A stretch of 64,000 nucleotides of DNA from Staphylococcus arlettae (GCF_002902345.1 NZ_PPQB01000005.1:58800-122799), one strand, 5' to 3'. Counted from the stretch's first letter, positions 51,201 through 61,691 are shown. Numbers and translations are program-made. Notes: generated by a model from the letters alone, not told the origin.

Positions 51201-51795
51201 GATGGCACCACAAGATGTAGAACAATCTATAGCGCGTATTGCTCAAAAAGCACGTGCTTGTGGTATTCATATGTTAGTAGCAACACAGCGACCATCTGTT
51301 AACGTAATTACAGGTTTAATTAAAGCGAATATACCGACAAGAATTGCCTTTATGGTATCTTCAAGCGTTGATTCAAGAACTATTCTTGATAGCGGTGGTG
51401 CTGAGAGATTATTAGGCTACGGCGACATGTTGTATCTTGGTAGCGGTATGAATAAACCTATCCGAGTACAAGGTACTTTTGTTTCAGACGAAGAAATCGA
51501 TGATGTTGTAGATTATATTAAACAACAACGTCCACCAGAATATTTATTTGAAGAAAATGAATTATTGAAAAAAACAGAAAGTCCACCACAAGATGATTTA
51601 TTTGATGATGTATGTCAATTTATGGTGCAAGAAGGCCATATTTCAACATCATTAATACAAAGACATTTCCAAATAGGTTATAATCGTGCGGCTCGAATAG
51701 TTGATCAATTAGAACAACTTGGATATATATCAGAAGCTAATGGTTCTAAACCTAGAGATGTTTATTTAACAGAAACTGATTTAAATGAAATTTAA
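48241..51795 (+). CDS. sftA: FtsK/SpoIIIE-family DNA translocase (SftA-like)
   Basis: The 1184-residue hexameric motor should move chromosomal DNA out of the closing septum. There are no membrane helices: about 690 N-terminal residues are acidic, Gln/Asn/Thr-rich and apparently disordered. The motor follows, with an alpha-domain (about 745-840), Walker A GATGSGKS (about 877-884), Walker [14 protein letters not shown] (about 975), ATQRPSV and a C-terminal gamma winged-helix (about 1118-1184, [27 protein letters not shown]). The soluble N-terminus fits SftA more than SpoIIIE. Confidence 0.92.
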   Translation: MSWFDKLFGEENDSQDDYLAKRNQRRHKAKQNQNDKDSLLPQNNDVYERPRGKFRFPMSGIEDTDANHSTSNEHKSSSNEQQFNEVTNDGRQRSRRRRNSAYEQNIDRQPESTSTTHSYKQAERPDNKQNNKRIRIQTEVLRAQYSTPSSEKPHYHKSDFKASEVPSAIFGTQKRHKLENGVITNKELTSDTDTNELSNSNQTMMNAHEVKQSDSAQHQTSIENNVKDNESYYNDDLLRKGDKRQDQQNTAEQKQVKKDNTVNIENFYASQIVEEIRRERERKVLQKKQFKKALQQKRQSHEDSPKDNIQKAIDEMYAKQAQQYVGESSLDEVDSDDLSKDQSNTEQQHQQDTEHAFDNESSATDITESENFMYEEVNLDNISDVQYVDDDQTSIEDTEQQASTIEPSTTESTYEDSVEQSAADEAIADATYREISEASTNDLEETSHEQNFDQDILNEEAEVEETTEAINENEQEELSEDASTANVTTNVEDSSDDHDDATTEFNENQHNDLDSNDATEHVNDEDTTINQENVQYEAATLNTEEDAETDDSVHNNSSEAQNTASNTAIENNVDEKAEQQTKTVQQSQSTVKRPIAKGSKPFNVVMTPSDKKRMMDANKAKKVSTSTTTSSKSVNVPELKPTSDQSNQTKENSDSATVTNETNNIASAVDSTSEHHTKQGATHDQTIEHSTQQNDVTETTQDTEQHESKEQPQATRTIRRGPSVKLPDVALLESPEEQEVDDAWIEEKKQELNDAFYYFNVPAEVQTVTEGPSVTRFELSVEKGVKVSRITALQDDIKMALAAKDIRIEAPIPGTSLVGIEVPNQSPTKVNIKSIIDSEQFNDAESKLTVAMGYRINNQPLLMDIAKTPHALIAGATGSGKSVCINSILLSLLYKNHPEELKLLLIDPKMVELAPYNDLPHLVSPVITDVKAATQSLKWAVEEMERRYKLFAQYHVRNITAFNKKAAYEDRLPKIVIVIDELADLMMMAPQDVEQSIARIAQKARACGIHMLVATQRPSVNVITGLIKANIPTRIAFMVSSSVDSRTILDSGGAERLLGYGDMLYLGSGMNKPIRVQGTFVSDEEIDDVVDYIKQQRPPEYLFEENELLKKTESPPQDDLFDDVCQFMVQEGHISTSLIQRHFQIGYNRAARIVDQLEQLGYISEANGSKPRDVYLTETDLNEI

Positions 51796-51818
51796 TATAT
51801 ATAAAAGGGAGTGTTCGT

Positions 51819-53132
51819 ATGACACATTATCATTTTGTCGGTATAAAAGGCGCTGGTATGAGTTCACTAGCACAAATCATGCATGATCTTGGCCATGAAG
51901 TACAAGGCTCTGATATCGAAAGTTATGTTTTTACAGAGGTTGCATTAAAAAATAAAGGTATAAACATACTTCCGTTTGATGCCAATAATATCAAGAAAGA
52001 TATGGTAGTAATTCAAGGCAATGCCTTTCCAGACACACATGAAGAAGTTACAAAAGCGCATGATTTAAATTTAGAAGTAATTCGTTACCATGACTTTTTA
52101 GGGCATGTCATTAATCAGTATACTTCTGTAGCAGTAACAGGAGCTCATGGTAAAACGTCAACTACTGGATTATTATCACATGTAATGAACGGCGATAAAA
52201 AAACGTCATTTTTAATTGGTGATGGTACTGGTTTAGGTATACCAGCTAGCGAATATTTTGCTTTTGAAGCGTGTGAATACCGAAGACACTTTTTAAGTTA
52301 TCATCCAGATTATGCTATTATGACTAACATTGATTTTGATCATCCAGACTATTTCAAAGACATCAATGATGTTTTTGATGCATTCCAAGAAATGTCTCGC
52401 AATGTCAAAAAAGCAATCATTGCTTGGGGTGATGATGAACATTTACGTAATATTAAAGCAGATGTACCTGTTTATTATTATGGTTTTTCACAAGATGATG
52501 ATGTATATGCAGCTAATGTACAATTCAATGAAAATGGCACTACATTTGATGTGTATATCAATAACACGTACTATGACACATTCTTATCACCACAATATGG
52601 CGACCATAATATTTTAAATAGTTTAGCAGTAATTACTATAAGCTATTTAGAATCTCTTAATGTCGACAATATTAAAGAAGCATTAGAAACATTTGGTGGC
52701 GTTAAACGTCGTTTTAATGAAACTAAAGTAGCCAATCAAGTGTTAGTTGATGATTATGCGCATCATCCAAGAGAAATTAGTGCTACGATTGAAACAGCAA
52801 GAAAAAAATACCCGAACAAAGAGGTTATTGCTGTATTTCAACCACATACATTTAGTAGAACAAAAGCCTTTCTTGAAGAATTTGCAGATTGTTTAAATAA
52901 AGCAGACCACACGTATTTATGTGAAATCTTTGGCTCAATTAGAGAAAATACTGGAAATTTAACAATTCAAGATTTACTTCAAAGAATAAATGGTGCTACA
53001 CTGATAGATGAAGAAAGTGTAGACATATTAGAAAAACATAGCGATGCAGTTATTTTATTCATGGGTGCAGGTGATATTCAAAAAGTTCAACGTGCATATA
53101 TGGATAATCTTGGCGTTGTTAACGAATTTTAG
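51819..53132 (+). CDS. murC: UDP-N-acetylmuramate--L-alanine ligase
   Basis: MurC adds L-alanine to UDP-MurNAc, the first peptide step of peptidoglycan synthesis. The 437-residue protein has the dinucleotide-like [16 protein letters not shown], the P-loop [10 protein letters not shown], the Mur-ligase [10 protein letters not shown] and the C-terminal [20 protein letters not shown] precedes the ATG. It follows the translocase by 23 bases. Confidence 0.96.
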   Translation: MTHYHFVGIKGAGMSSLAQIMHDLGHEVQGSDIESYVFTEVALKNKGINILPFDANNIKKDMVVIQGNAFPDTHEEVTKAHDLNLEVIRYHDFLGHVINQYTSVAVTGAHGKTSTTGLLSHVMNGDKKTSFLIGDGTGLGIPASEYFAFEACEYRRHFLSYHPDYAIMTNIDFDHPDYFKDINDVFDAFQEMSRNVKKAIIAWGDDEHLRNIKADVPVYYYGFSQDDDVYAANVQFNENGTTFDVYINNTYYDTFLSPQYGDHNILNSLAVITISYLESLNVDNIKEALETFGGVKRRFNETKVANQVLVDDYAHHPREISATIETARKKYPNKEVIAVFQPHTFSRTKAFLEEFADCLNKADHTYLCEIFGSIRENTGNLTIQDLLQRINGATLIDEESVDILEKHSDAVILFMGAGDIQKVQRAYMDNLGVVNEF

Positions 53133-53202
53133 TATGTTTATGTTAAAATGAGTTGGGTATTTAAATAAAATAACAACATATGTTTATTAGGAGGCGTTTT
53201 TA

Positions 53203-53697
53203 ATGGAATGGATTTTACCCATTGCTGGGATTATTGCAGCGATAGCTTTTCTTATCTTAGTTATTGGAATCGTTGTGGTTTTAATTTCAGTGAAGAAAAA
53301 TTTAGATCACGTAGCTAAAACTCTTGATGGTGTTGAAGGACAAATTCAAGGTATTACACGTGAATCAACAGATTTACTTCATAAAGCAAACCGCTTAACT
53401 GAAGATATTCAAGGTAAATCTGATCGATTGAATTCAGTGGTTGATGCTGTTAAAGGTATTGGTGATTCAGTACAAACATTAAACGGTTCAGTTGACCGCG
53501 TGACTAATTCAATTACGCACAATATTTCTCAAAATGAAGACAAAATTTCTCAAGTTGTACAATGGTCAAATGTGGCAATGGAAATTGCTGACAAATGGCA
53601 AAATAGAAGAGGTCGTAGAGAAAGTGCAAACTACAAAACGAGCAGTGTAGCTGGTGACACAAATCATAGCTATACTACACGTGTAGATAATAAATAA
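53203..53697 (+). CDS. DUF948 membrane protein (YtxG-like)
   Basis: The 164-residue protein has one N-terminal membrane helix (about residues 3-29, IAGIIAAIAFLILVIGIVVVLI) and a long amphipathic coiled coil with a heptad-like pattern, typical of the YtxG/DUF948 family of general-stress membrane proteins. TAGGAGG precedes the ATG. Its position between murC and the YtxH-like gene is conserved in Bacillales. Confidence 0.88.
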   Translation: MEWILPIAGIIAAIAFLILVIGIVVVLISVKKNLDHVAKTLDGVEGQIQGITRESTDLLHKANRLTEDIQGKSDRLNSVVDAVKGIGDSVQTLNGSVDRVTNSITHNISQNEDKISQVVQWSNVAMEIADKWQNRRGRRESANYKTSSVAGDTNHSYTTRVDNK

Positions 53698-53715
53698 TTA
53701 ATAAATATACTTACA

Positions 53716-53761
53716 CAAATGCACTTAAATGGGGTTGTTACTTTATTTAAGTGCATTTGCT
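53716..53761 (+). terminator. Hairpin between ytxG-like and ytxH-like genes
   Basis: CAAATGCACTTAAAT pairs with ATTTAAGTGCATTTG (15 bp, perfect) with only a weak U-tail. It may partly terminate or protect the upstream mRNA, since ytxH-like begins 18 bases later. Confidence 0.7.
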
Positions 53762-53777
53762 ATAGGAGGCAAATATT

Positions 53778-55103
53778 ATGGCGTATTATAATCGTGATAA
53801 CTATGAAAAAAACTTAGAAAGTTATGAAGTTCCTGAAGAGTATAACAATAATGAAGAAAGAAATAATTTTGTCTATGGTTTTGTTGTTGGAGCAGTAATT
53901 GGTACAGCAGTCGGCCTAGTTACTACTAAATCTAAATCTAAAAACACTAAAAAAGAAACAACTAGTGATTTTAAATCCAGTATTACGTCACAATCCCAAA
54001 ATGCTAAACAACAAGCAGACACAGAAGTAAATAATATTAAATCTACTGTGAGTCAATCTGAGCGTGATGCACAAAAAGTCGCTATCCAACAAGAGTCTGC
54101 GTCTCATGATTTAGCAAATACGTCTCCAAAAGCTCAAGAAGCAGATACATCATTAGAGAATAATACGTCAGATCAAACAGATAATGACGATGCGAATAAG
54201 AGTAATACAGCAGGTGTTGCTGGTGCAGCTGGCGTAGGTGCAGTAACAGGAGCAGCAGGAGCAGCAACTTTTGCACAAGACGATAACAATAATGCTGACA
54301 CAGAGCAAAGCACTTTATCTAGTAATGATGTAGAGCCTACTCAAAAAGAAAGAGCAGCACAACAAGAAGCAATTAAAGAAGAGGCTTCAGAAAATAATTT
54401 AGCTGAACCTGGACAATCAAATGAAAATGGTTCCCAAAATGGTAAAGCAGCAGTTGGAGCTGCAGGTGTAGCTGGCGCGGGTGCAGTAGCGGCAACGGGT
54501 GCAGCAGCTACAAATAATGATGGGGATAATGCTAGCTCATCAGAAGAAGCATCAGCAGAAGTACAAAATACTAAAGATACTTCTAACAAAGTAACTGCTG
54601 AAGGTTTAGCACAAGCTGCACAGAATAAAAACCATGCTTTACAAAACGACGACACACGCGCACAAAACACAGCTAACTTGCTTGAACCAGAAGCACCGCA
54701 AACTACTCAAAAATTTAACACTGTACCTAACCTTGTTACTAAGCAAAGTGATAAAGACAATGCGAACATTGCAGGCGCAGTGACAGGAGGTACTGTATTA
54801 GCTGGTGGAGCAGTTGCAAGTACTAGTGAGAATGAGAAAGCACATACAGAAAACAAATCAACTTCAGAGCAATCAACTTCAACTGAACAGCCATCAGCTG
54901 AAAAGAGAGTTACGCAAACTCATGAATCAGTATCATTTGAAAATGGTCACATTGTTCATGATAAAGCTACGAATAATTTAACTAATGATCAAAACACGGA
55001 AGATTCAACTTCAACAGTGAACTATAAAAAAAATAGAACTTCACAAAGAACAAGTGAAGAAAAAGCTAAAAGTAAAATTGAAAAAAGAACCTTCGACAAG
55101 TAA
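53778..55103 (+). CDS. YtxH-domain protein with repeated Ala/Gly-rich segments
   Basis: The 441-residue protein has a YtxH-type N-terminal helix (about residues 33-48, YGFVVGAVIGTAVGLVTT) and then three Ala/Gly-rich hydrophobic segments (about 147-172, 221-245 and 330-350) spaced by acidic, Gln/Asn/Ser/Thr-rich, apparently disordered stretches. The spacers share patterns such as ERAAQQEAIKEEASENNLAEPG, suggesting duplication. Bacillus YtxH is much shorter. TAGGAGG precedes the ATG. The extension could be a staphylococcal elaboration. Confidence 0.78.
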   Translation: MAYYNRDNYEKNLESYEVPEEYNNNEERNNFVYGFVVGAVIGTAVGLVTTKSKSKNTKKETTSDFKSSITSQSQNAKQQADTEVNNIKSTVSQSERDAQKVAIQQESASHDLANTSPKAQEADTSLENNTSDQTDNDDANKSNTAGVAGAAGVGAVTGAAGAATFAQDDNNNADTEQSTLSSNDVEPTQKERAAQQEAIKEEASENNLAEPGQSNENGSQNGKAAVGAAGVAGAGAVAATGAAATNNDGDNASSSEEASAEVQNTKDTSNKVTAEGLAQAAQNKNHALQNDDTRAQNTANLLEPEAPQTTQKFNTVPNLVTKQSDKDNANIAGAVTGGTVLAGGAVASTSENEKAHTENKSTSEQSTSTEQPSAEKRVTQTHESVSFENGHIVHDKATNNLTNDQNTEDSTSTVNYKKNRTSQRTSEEKAKSKIEKRTFDK

Positions 55104-55422
55104 AACTTAAAATAAAAAATTAATTGTTTAAAGTTAAAACTAGTCACATATGTTAAGCGCAGGATAGAAGTCAAACTAACGTCTTGATTTCTATCCTGTT
55201 TAATTTTTAATTAACTTTAATTTTAGAATAGTGTGAAATTTACCCTAGCAAATGACAGAAAATTCAGTTAGTATTAGAGTTATTCTATTTTAAACAAGAT
55301 AAATTTACATTCATGACTTGAACTTAACGTCAGTTATTGTTAGAATTACTTTTAACAAATATTTTATCGCTTTAAAGCAGAATAAAATATAAGTTTTTAA
55401 AATCTTCATAGAGGTGAATAAA
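55104..55422 (+). other. Intergenic region before aroA
   Basis: It holds a terminator (55160-55206) and about 210 bases of AT-rich DNA that must contain the aroA promoter. No other feature is seen. Confidence 0.6.
55160..55206 (+). terminator. Terminator after the YtxH-like gene
   Basis: CAGGATAGAAGTCAA pairs with TTGATTTCTATCCTG with one mismatch, followed by TTTAATTTTT. Confidence 0.85.
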
Positions 55423-56514
55423 ATGACGGATAAATTACAAGCGTACAGAGATGAAATAGTTGAAATTAATGATGAAATTTTAAAATTATTATCTAAAAGA
55501 GGCGAATTAGCACAACAAATTGGAGAAGAAAAAAGTAAACAAGGTACTACGGTTTATGATCCACAACGTGAAAAAGAAATGATCAACATTCTTTTAGATA
55601 AAAATGAGGGACCGTTTAATGATAATGTCATTAAGCAATTATTCAAAGAAATTTTTAAAGCCTCTACCGATTTACAAAAATCAGAAAATGAAAAACATTT
55701 ATATGTGTCTAGAAAATTAAAACCTGAAGATACAATTGTACAATTTGATAACGGTGGCATAATTGGTGATGGCAATAAATCATTCGTGTTTGGCCCATGT
55801 TCTGTAGAGTCTCAAGAACAAGTAGATGCAGTGGCTGCTGATTTACATGCCAAAGGTGAAAAATTTATTCGTGGTGGTGCATTCAAACCACGTACATCTC
55901 CATATGATTTCCAAGGATTGGGTGTTGAAGGCTTAAAAATATTAAAAAATACTAAAGATAAATACAACTTAAACGTTGTTAGTGAAATCGTTAATCCAGC
56001 AGACTTTGAAGTAGCTGATGAATACTTAGACGTATTCCAAATTGGTGCACGTAACATGCAAAACTTTGAATTATTAAAAGAAGCAGGACGTTCTAACAAA
56101 CCAGTATTATTAAAACGTGGTTTATCTGCAACAATTGAAGAATTTATTTATGCAGCAGAATACATTGCTTCACAAGGTAATAATAATATCATTTTATGTG
56201 AACGCGGTATTCGTACTTATGAAAAAGCTACACGTAATACTTTAGATATTTCAGCAGTACCAATCTTAAAACAAGGTACACATTTACCAGTCATGGTTGA
56301 TGTTACACACAGTACTGGACGTAAAGATATTATGTTACCAACAGCAAAAGCTGGTTTAGCAGTAGGCGCTGACGGTATTATGGCTGAAGTACATCCAGAT
56401 CCATCTGTAGCATTAAGTGATAGTGGACAACAAATGGATTTAAACGAATTTGATAAGTTCTACAATGAAATAAATCCTTTAGCACAAATGTACAATAGCA
56501 AAAAAATAAAATAA
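55423..56514 (+). CDS. aroA: Bifunctional chorismate mutase / DAHP synthase
   Basis: The 363-residue fusion enzyme has an N-terminal AroQ-type chorismate mutase (about residues 1-85: [27 protein letters not shown]) that in this family acts as a feedback-sensing domain, and a C-terminal DAHP synthase (about 95-360: [55 protein letters not shown]). It starts the shikimate pathway. The ATG at 55423 has GAGGTG upstream; an in-frame GTG at 55414 overlaps it. ccpA follows. Confidence 0.95.
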   Translation: MTDKLQAYRDEIVEINDEILKLLSKRGELAQQIGEEKSKQGTTVYDPQREKEMINILLDKNEGPFNDNVIKQLFKEIFKASTDLQKSENEKHLYVSRKLKPEDTIVQFDNGGIIGDGNKSFVFGPCSVESQEQVDAVAADLHAKGEKFIRGGAFKPRTSPYDFQGLGVEGLKILKNTKDKYNLNVVSEIVNPADFEVADEYLDVFQIGARNMQNFELLKEAGRSNKPVLLKRGLSATIEEFIYAAEYIASQGNNNIILCERGIRTYEKATRNTLDISAVPILKQGTHLPVMVDVTHSTGRKDIMLPTAKAGLAVGADGIMAEVHPDPSVALSDSGQQMDLNEFDKFYNEINPLAQMYNSKKIK

Positions 56515-56528
56515 TAGTAGTTATATGA

Positions 56529-56621
56529 TAAAAACCTCTTGTGTTTTTAACTACAGAAATTAGATATTGTATTATCCATGGGATATCGATATCTATAGTA
56601 GTGAACATAAGAGGTTTTTTA
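56529..56621 (+). terminator. Terminator between aroA and ccpA
   Basis: AAAACCTCTTGTG pairs with CATAAGAGGTTTT over a folded loop of about 60 bases (including CTAC / GTAG and an inner GATATC palindrome), then six T. The unusually long loop may hold further structure. Confidence 0.75.
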
Positions 56622-56723
56622 TGATTTTTAAAGCAATAACATAGCTCGCTACGCTTGTGATATATGACATAATTGTGACATTGAAACAAAATTATTTTCC
56701 TAGACAATAAAATATGATAAACT

Positions 56724-56752
56724 TTGAAAATGTAATGAAAACGGGTTATAAT
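56724..56752 (+). promoter_or_regulatory. ccpA promoter
   Basis: -35 TTGAAA (56724-56729) and a perfect -10 TATAAT (56747-56752) are 17 bases apart. The spacer includes TGAAAACGGGTT, only a poor match to a cre site. Confidence 0.8.
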
Positions 56753-56782
56753 GACAAATAAACCGCTTACAAGGAGGAAACT

Positions 56783-57772
56783 ATGACTGTTACAATTTAT
56801 GACGTAGCGCGTGAGGCTAGAGTATCAATGGCAACAGTATCACGTGTTGTGAATGGCAACCAAAACGTGAAACCAGAAACGCGAGATAAAGTTAACGAAG
56901 TAATCAAGAAATTAAACTATAGACCGAATGCAGTAGCACGAGGTTTAGCAAGTAAACGTACAACAACAGTAGGAGTAATCATACCAGATATTTCTAACGT
57001 TTATTATTCGCAACTTGCACGTGGATTAGAAGATATTGCGACAATGTACAAATATCATTCAATTATTTCAAATTCTGACAATGATCCAGTCAAAGAAAAA
57101 GAAATCTTTAATAATTTATTAAGTAAGCAAGTAGATGGAATTATTTTCTTAGGAGGTACTATCTCTGAAGAAATTAAAGATTTAATTACTAAGTCGTCTG
57201 TGCCGGTTGTAGTTTCAGGTACAAACGGTAAAGATGCAGGTATCGCTTCAGTTAATATTGATTTTGAAACAGCTGCACAAGAAATTACAGAGCAGTTAAT
57301 TTTAAATGGTGCAAAAGAATTCGCTTTTGTTGGCGGTAATTATTCTAAAAAAGCACAAGATGACGTATTAGCAGGTTTAAAAACAGTATTGGCAAAACAC
57401 CAATTAAATTTAAATGAAGACAACATCTTTAATGGTAATGAAACGTATAAAGATGGGGTACGTGCTTTTGAAGCATTAAATAAAACAAAACCAGATGCAA
57501 TTTTATCAATCAGTGATGAACAAGCCATTGGTTTAGTGCACAGTGCACAAGACGAAGGTGTGAGTATTCCTGATGACTTGCAAATAGTTAGTTTTAATAA
57601 CACACGTCTAGTGGAAATGGTAAGACCACAATTATCAAGTGTAATTCAACCATTATATGATATTGGTGCAGTAGGCATGAGATTGCTTACAAAATACATG
57701 AATGAGGAAGAAATCGAAGAACCGAATGTTATTTTACCTCATAGAATTGAATATCGTGGTACAACAAAATAA
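56783..57772 (+). CDS. ccpA: Catabolite control protein A
   Basis: CcpA is the LacI-family master regulator of carbon catabolite repression, binding cre sites with HPr-Ser-P. The 329-residue protein has the N-terminal HTH and hinge ([28 protein letters not shown] ... [15 protein letters not shown]) and a periplasmic-binding-type core (about residues 60-329) with [26 protein letters not shown] precedes the ATG. Sites matching its operator are found before pckA, putA, acsA and fhs in this window. Confidence 0.96.
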   Translation: MTVTIYDVAREARVSMATVSRVVNGNQNVKPETRDKVNEVIKKLNYRPNAVARGLASKRTTTVGVIIPDISNVYYSQLARGLEDIATMYKYHSIISNSDNDPVKEKEIFNNLLSKQVDGIIFLGGTISEEIKDLITKSSVPVVVSGTNGKDAGIASVNIDFETAAQEITEQLILNGAKEFAFVGGNYSKKAQDDVLAGLKTVLAKHQLNLNEDNIFNGNETYKDGVRAFEALNKTKPDAILSISDEQAIGLVHSAQDEGVSIPDDLQIVSFNNTRLVEMVRPQLSSVIQPLYDIGAVGMRLLTKYMNEEEIEEPNVILPHRIEYRGTTK

Positions 57773-57780
57773 GACACTAT

Positions 57781-57819
57781 AAAAAGCTGACACATTCAAC
57801 ATGTGACAGCTTTTTTATT
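57781..57819. terminator. Terminator between ccpA and acuC
   Basis: AAAAAGCTGACACAT pairs with ATGTGACAGCTTTTT with a small mismatch; T-runs lie on both strands, so it may serve both converging genes. Confidence 0.88.
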
Positions 57820-57881
57820 ATATATAAGTAGAATTCAAAGCATTGTAAATGACGGTCTTGAGTCAAATTATACTTTAATTG

Positions 57882-59036
57882 TTATTCAAACCATGAAGCT
57901 ACTTGTTTTGCATGTTTCGTATTTAGTGCTGATATTTCTTTTGTTCTAGGAATATAAGGATAATCTGTACATTCATCGGACCAAGTTTTTGGTAAGGAAC
58001 AGGGTGCATATTGTTGCCATTTAGTAAGCCATTTTTGTGGTAAAGGACCTTGTTGTTTTGGCTCACCAATAAGTGCTAAAAATACGTGTGACCAAGCAAG
58101 AGGTACAACTTTCCATATATTATATCCTCCGCCACCAAACATCAGTACTTTCCCATCTGTATACTTATCCGCTAGCATTTTAATATAGTATGGGATTTCA
58201 TATAGCGCATCAAGTGTACAACTCATATGTGTCAGTGGGTCTAAATAATGAATATCGACCCCATGGACGCTAATAATAATATCAGGTTTAAATGTTTTAA
58301 TTACCGGTTCAATCGTTTGTTTAAAAGATTCTAAGTATGAATCGTTTTCCGTAAATGGTTCTAAAGGCAAATTAACGGTGTAGCCGAATCCTTGTTCACT
58401 ACCTCGTTCTGTATAGTGTCCAGAACCCGGAAAGAGAAATTTACCAGTTTCATGTATTGAATAATTTAACACATGATCATTCGTATAAAAACTCCATTGT
58501 GTACCGTCTCCGTGATGCGCATCTGTATCGATACATAATACTCTACTATTATATTTTTGTATTAGATGAGCAATAGTAATTGCCACATCGTTATATACAC
58601 AAAATCCATTTGCTCTACCAGGCAGAGCATGATGTAAGCCTCCACCTAAATGGCATCCATTAGTAACTTTATTAGTCATAATTGCATCAGCTAAATTCAA
58701 AGCTCCTCCCACAATACGAGCACTGTGTTGATGCATATGCTTAAACTGCATAGTATCTTCACCATCTAAACCATATTTTCGGGCTTCAACATCGCTTAAA
58801 ATACCATGTGATGCATGGTGCATAGCTTGTATATAATCATAACTATGTATTAGGGCAATTTCTTCGTCTGATGCAAGTCTCGGTTGTATAAGATGATGGT
58901 TATGTAATGCGTTTAAATCAACGAGTAATTCTGTTGTTAATTTTAAACGCATTTGATTGAATGGATGGTCATTTTTAAAACGATATTGTAATAATTCATG
59001 TGCATACACATATCCCGTTTTGTTTTCAGTAATCAT
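57882..59036 (-). CDS. acuC: Acetyl-CoA synthetase deacetylase AcuC
   Basis: AcuC belongs to the histone-deacetylase superfamily and removes acetyl groups from lysine, here presumably from AcsA, restoring activity. The 384-residue protein has the zinc-site motifs DTDAHHGDGTQWSFY, ISVHGVDIHYLDPLTH and MFGGGGYN. AAAGGGGAG precedes the ATG. It follows acuA by 13 bases on the same strand, diverging from acsA. Confidence 0.94.
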   Translation of the reverse strand: MITENKTGYVYAHELLQYRFKNDHPFNQMRLKLTTELLVDLNALHNHHLIQPRLASDEEIALIHSYDYIQAMHHASHGILSDVEARKYGLDGEDTMQFKHMHQHSARIVGGALNLADAIMTNKVTNGCHLGGGLHHALPGRANGFCVYNDVAITIAHLIQKYNSRVLCIDTDAHHGDGTQWSFYTNDHVLNYSIHETGKFLFPGSGHYTERGSEQGFGYTVNLPLEPFTENDSYLESFKQTIEPVIKTFKPDIIISVHGVDIHYLDPLTHMSCTLDALYEIPYYIKMLADKYTDGKVLMFGGGGYNIWKVVPLAWSHVFLALIGEPKQQGPLPQKWLTKWQQYAPCSLPKTWSDECTDYPYIPRTKEISALNTKHAKQVASWFE

Positions 59037-59049
59037 AAAATTCTCCCCT

Positions 59050-59682
59050 TTAAAAGAAAAAGCGATTCATAAAACGTATGTCATCAAAAGCTTGTAATTG
59101 ATCGATAGTAATTCTACTGCCAATTCTTGCCATTAAGCAGTTAGCTGGATGACTAGTAATTTCAGGATCATCTGTTGCGAAAATTTCTAAGTTCCCGTAT
59201 CCCATCAATTTTTGCATGAGTTTTTTGTACTCGTATACATCGAGACCAGAATTTTTCAAATCCCAGTGCCAATAATATTCTGTTGTGAGTATGATATAAT
59301 CTTCAATTTCATCGCTCGCAAGACTAGTTTGAATAAGCTCCTTACCTAAATGCAGTTTGCGATAAGGTAAACTAATTTCAATCGCCCCTAATTCGATTAA
59401 ATATTCTAGCTCCCCTGTAGACCAACGTTCCAATGGATCTGGATAGTGAAAAGTGACATAACCAATAATATGTGACTGCTGCTTTAAGATAAAGATGCGG
59501 CCTTCATCTAGTGTGCATATTTCCTTGATAGCTTCAAATTGTTCATCTGGATATCGGAAAGCAGTTAAACCTTGGTCAAAACTCATTAAATCCAGTTGTG
59601 CTTTCGAGACAGGACCTTCAATGATATATTCAACATCATCAATTGAGTACTGTTTTGAGATATAAGTTTTTTTGTGTTCCAT
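59050..59682 (-). CDS. acuA: Protein lysine acetyltransferase AcuA
   Basis: AcuA is a GNAT-family enzyme that acetylates and inactivates acetyl-CoA synthetase. The 210-residue protein has the AcuA pattern: GPVSKAQLDLMSFDQGLTAFR, the GNAT strand GYVTFHYPDP, GELEYLIELGAIEISLPYRKLHLGKEL (the acetyl-CoA pyrophosphate loop region RKLHLGKEL) and the C-terminal LMARIGSRI. GGAGTGA precedes the ATG. It heads an acuA-acuC operon divergent from acsA. Confidence 0.92.
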   Translation of the reverse strand: MEHKKTYISKQYSIDDVEYIIEGPVSKAQLDLMSFDQGLTAFRYPDEQFEAIKEICTLDEGRIFILKQQSHIIGYVTFHYPDPLERWSTGELEYLIELGAIEISLPYRKLHLGKELIQTSLASDEIEDYIILTTEYYWHWDLKNSGLDVYEYKKLMQKLMGYGNLEIFATDDPEITSHPANCLMARIGSRITIDQLQAFDDIRFMNRFFF

Positions 59683-59832
59683 AACTCACTCCACCTTCAA
59701 ACTTAAAATAGATTTAAGGCATTATTTATATTGATTATAATTGAAAATAACATAAATTAACACAGTAATTATTTTTATGTCAGATATTTTTGAAAATTGT
59801 GTCTATATTAGATATAATTACACTACAGTATT

Positions 59833-59846
59833 AGAAAGCGATTTCA
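59833..59846 (+). promoter_or_regulatory. cre-like operator before acsA
   Basis: AGAAAGCGATTTCA matches the cre consensus TGNAANCGNWNNCA except at its first base. It lies 19 bases before the acsA start, overlapping the expected 5' untranslated region, where CcpA would block transcription. acsA is a known CcpA target in Bacillus. Confidence 0.65.
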
Positions 59847-59864
59847 TTTAGAGGGGGATTTACA

Positions 59865-61574
59865 ATGAAAGTAGAAGTATATAAAGGGGATCAAGGAAAC
59901 TTTAACCTTACAGACTATGACAAAGTGTACAACAATTTTGACTGGAAAGATGTTGAAAAAGAGTTTTCTTGGTATGACTCTGGTAAAGTAAATATGGCGC
60001 ATGAATGTATAGACCGCCATGTTGATAATGGCAAGGGCGACAAAATTGCTCTACATTATAAGGACGATAAGAGAAAAGAAAGTTATACTTTTAACGAAAT
60101 GAAATCAAATGTAAATAAGGCAGCTAATGTGCTTAAAGATAAAGCTAATGTAGAAAAAGGGGACAGAGTGTTTATCTTTATGCCTAGAACACCTGAGTTA
60201 TACTTTGCATTGTTTGGTATTTTAAAATTAGGTGCAATTGTTGGTCCATTATTCGAAGCATTTATGGAAAAGGCAGTGGCTGATCGTTTAGATAATAGTG
60301 ATGCCAAAGTAATTGTAACCACGAATGCGTTGTTACCTAGAATCCCGCAAGAAAAGTTACCTAATCTTGAAACTATTATTGTTGTGGATGAAGAAGTAGA
60401 AAATGGTTATGTTGACTTTAATAAGGAATTAAAATCAGCAAGTGATCAAATAGAAACAGAGTGGTTAGACTTAGATGATGGTCTTATTTTACACTACACA
60501 TCTGGTTCAACTGGTCAGCCTAAAGGCGTGTTACACGTACAAAGAGCTATGCTAGTACATTATATTTCAGGTAAATACGTATTAGATATGCAAGAAGATG
60601 ATGTATATTGGTGTACAGCTGACCCTGGATGGGTGACGGGTACATCTTATGGTATCTTTAGTCCATGGCTAAATGGTGTTACAAACTGTATAGCAGGGGG
60701 ACGTTTTTCTCCTGAAGCATGGTATAGCATGATTGATGAATTTAAGGTCACAATTTGGTATACAGCGCCTACAGCATTACGTATGTTAATGAGTGCAGGT
60801 GATGATGTAATTAAAAAATACGATTTGTCATCGCTGAAAAGTATTTTATCTGTCGGTGAACCATTGAACCCAGAAGTTATTAAATGGGCTTATGATGTAT
60901 TTGGTAAACGCGTATTGGATACATGGTGGATGACTGAAACAGGTGGCCATATGATTGTAAATTACCCATCAATGGATATTAAATTAGGTTCTATGGGAAA
61001 ACCATTGCCAGGAATTGAAGCATCTATTATTGATGATCAAGGTAATGAATTGCCTGTGAACAGAATGGGGAATTTAGCGATTAAAAAAGGCTGGCCATCA
61101 ATGATGACGGCTGTCTGGAAGAATCCGGAAAAATATGAATCTTATTTCATTGGAGATTGGTATGTATCTGGTGACTCAGCTTATATGGATGAAGATGGTT
61201 ACTTTTGGTTCCAAGGTCGTGTTGATGATGTAATTATGACAGCAGGTGAACGTGTCGGACCATTTGAAGTTGAATCAAAATTAGTAGAACATGAAGCTGT
61301 AGCAGAAGCTGGTGTAATCGGCAAACCTGACCCTGTAAGGGGCGAAATTATTAAAGCATTTGTTGCATTAATTCCAGGTCAAGAACCTTCAGATGAACTA
61401 AAAGAAGATATTCGCGTATTTGTCAAAGAAGGATTAGCAGCACATGCGGCGCCTAGAGAAATTGAATTTAAAGATAAATTACCAAAAACACGTTCTGGTA
61501 AAATTATGAGACGTGTATTAAAAGCTTGGGAATTAGATTTACCAGCTGGTGATTTAAGCACAATGGAAGATTAA
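59865..61574 (+). CDS. acsA: Acetyl-CoA synthetase
   Basis: AcsA activates acetate to acetyl-CoA via acetyl-AMP. The 569-residue adenylate-forming enzyme shows the P-loop-like ILHYTSGSTGQPKGVLH, DTWWMTETGGHMI, YVSGDSAYMDEDGYFWFQGRVDDVIMTAGERVGPFEVE and the C-terminal PKTRSGKIMRRVL; Lys546 in RSGK is the acetylation target of AcuA. GAGGGGG precedes the ATG. It diverges from acuA-acuC; the three genes form the classic acetylation-controlled acetate system. Confidence 0.95.
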   Translation: MKVEVYKGDQGNFNLTDYDKVYNNFDWKDVEKEFSWYDSGKVNMAHECIDRHVDNGKGDKIALHYKDDKRKESYTFNEMKSNVNKAANVLKDKANVEKGDRVFIFMPRTPELYFALFGILKLGAIVGPLFEAFMEKAVADRLDNSDAKVIVTTNALLPRIPQEKLPNLETIIVVDEEVENGYVDFNKELKSASDQIETEWLDLDDGLILHYTSGSTGQPKGVLHVQRAMLVHYISGKYVLDMQEDDVYWCTADPGWVTGTSYGIFSPWLNGVTNCIAGGRFSPEAWYSMIDEFKVTIWYTAPTALRMLMSAGDDVIKKYDLSSLKSILSVGEPLNPEVIKWAYDVFGKRVLDTWWMTETGGHMIVNYPSMDIKLGSMGKPLPGIEASIIDDQGNELPVNRMGNLAIKKGWPSMMTAVWKNPEKYESYFIGDWYVSGDSAYMDEDGYFWFQGRVDDVIMTAGERVGPFEVESKLVEHEAVAEAGVIGKPDPVRGEIIKAFVALIPGQEPSDELKEDIRVFVKEGLAAHAAPREIEFKDKLPKTRSGKIMRRVLKAWELDLPAGDLSTMED

Positions 61575-61621
61575 AATTGACATCGCTTTTTAAATAAAAA
61601 AGTGGCAATTATTTTTAATAA

Positions 61622-61658
61622 AAAAGACTAGAATGGCATTGCTGTTCTAGTCTTTTGT
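61622..61658 (+). terminator. acsA terminator
   Basis: AAAAGACTAGAA pairs with TTCTAGTCTTTT (12 bp), with little extra U-tail. Confidence 0.8.
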
Positions 61659-61691
61659 CATGTTGTACATTAGGTGTTAAAAAGGAAATTA

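Noticed and set aside
54341..54670. 109-codon reverse ORF rich in Ala/Ser/Cys
   Set aside because: It is the mirror of the Ala/Gly-rich YtxH-like segments and has no start signal.
56730..56746. Autoregulatory cre site in the ccpA promoter spacer
   Set aside because: TGAAAACGGGTTAT differs from the consensus at three positions, including the right half-site; too weak to list.
59785..59805. CodY-like box between acuA and acsA
   Set aside because: Three mismatches to AATTTTCNGAAAATT in AT-rich DNA is not informative.
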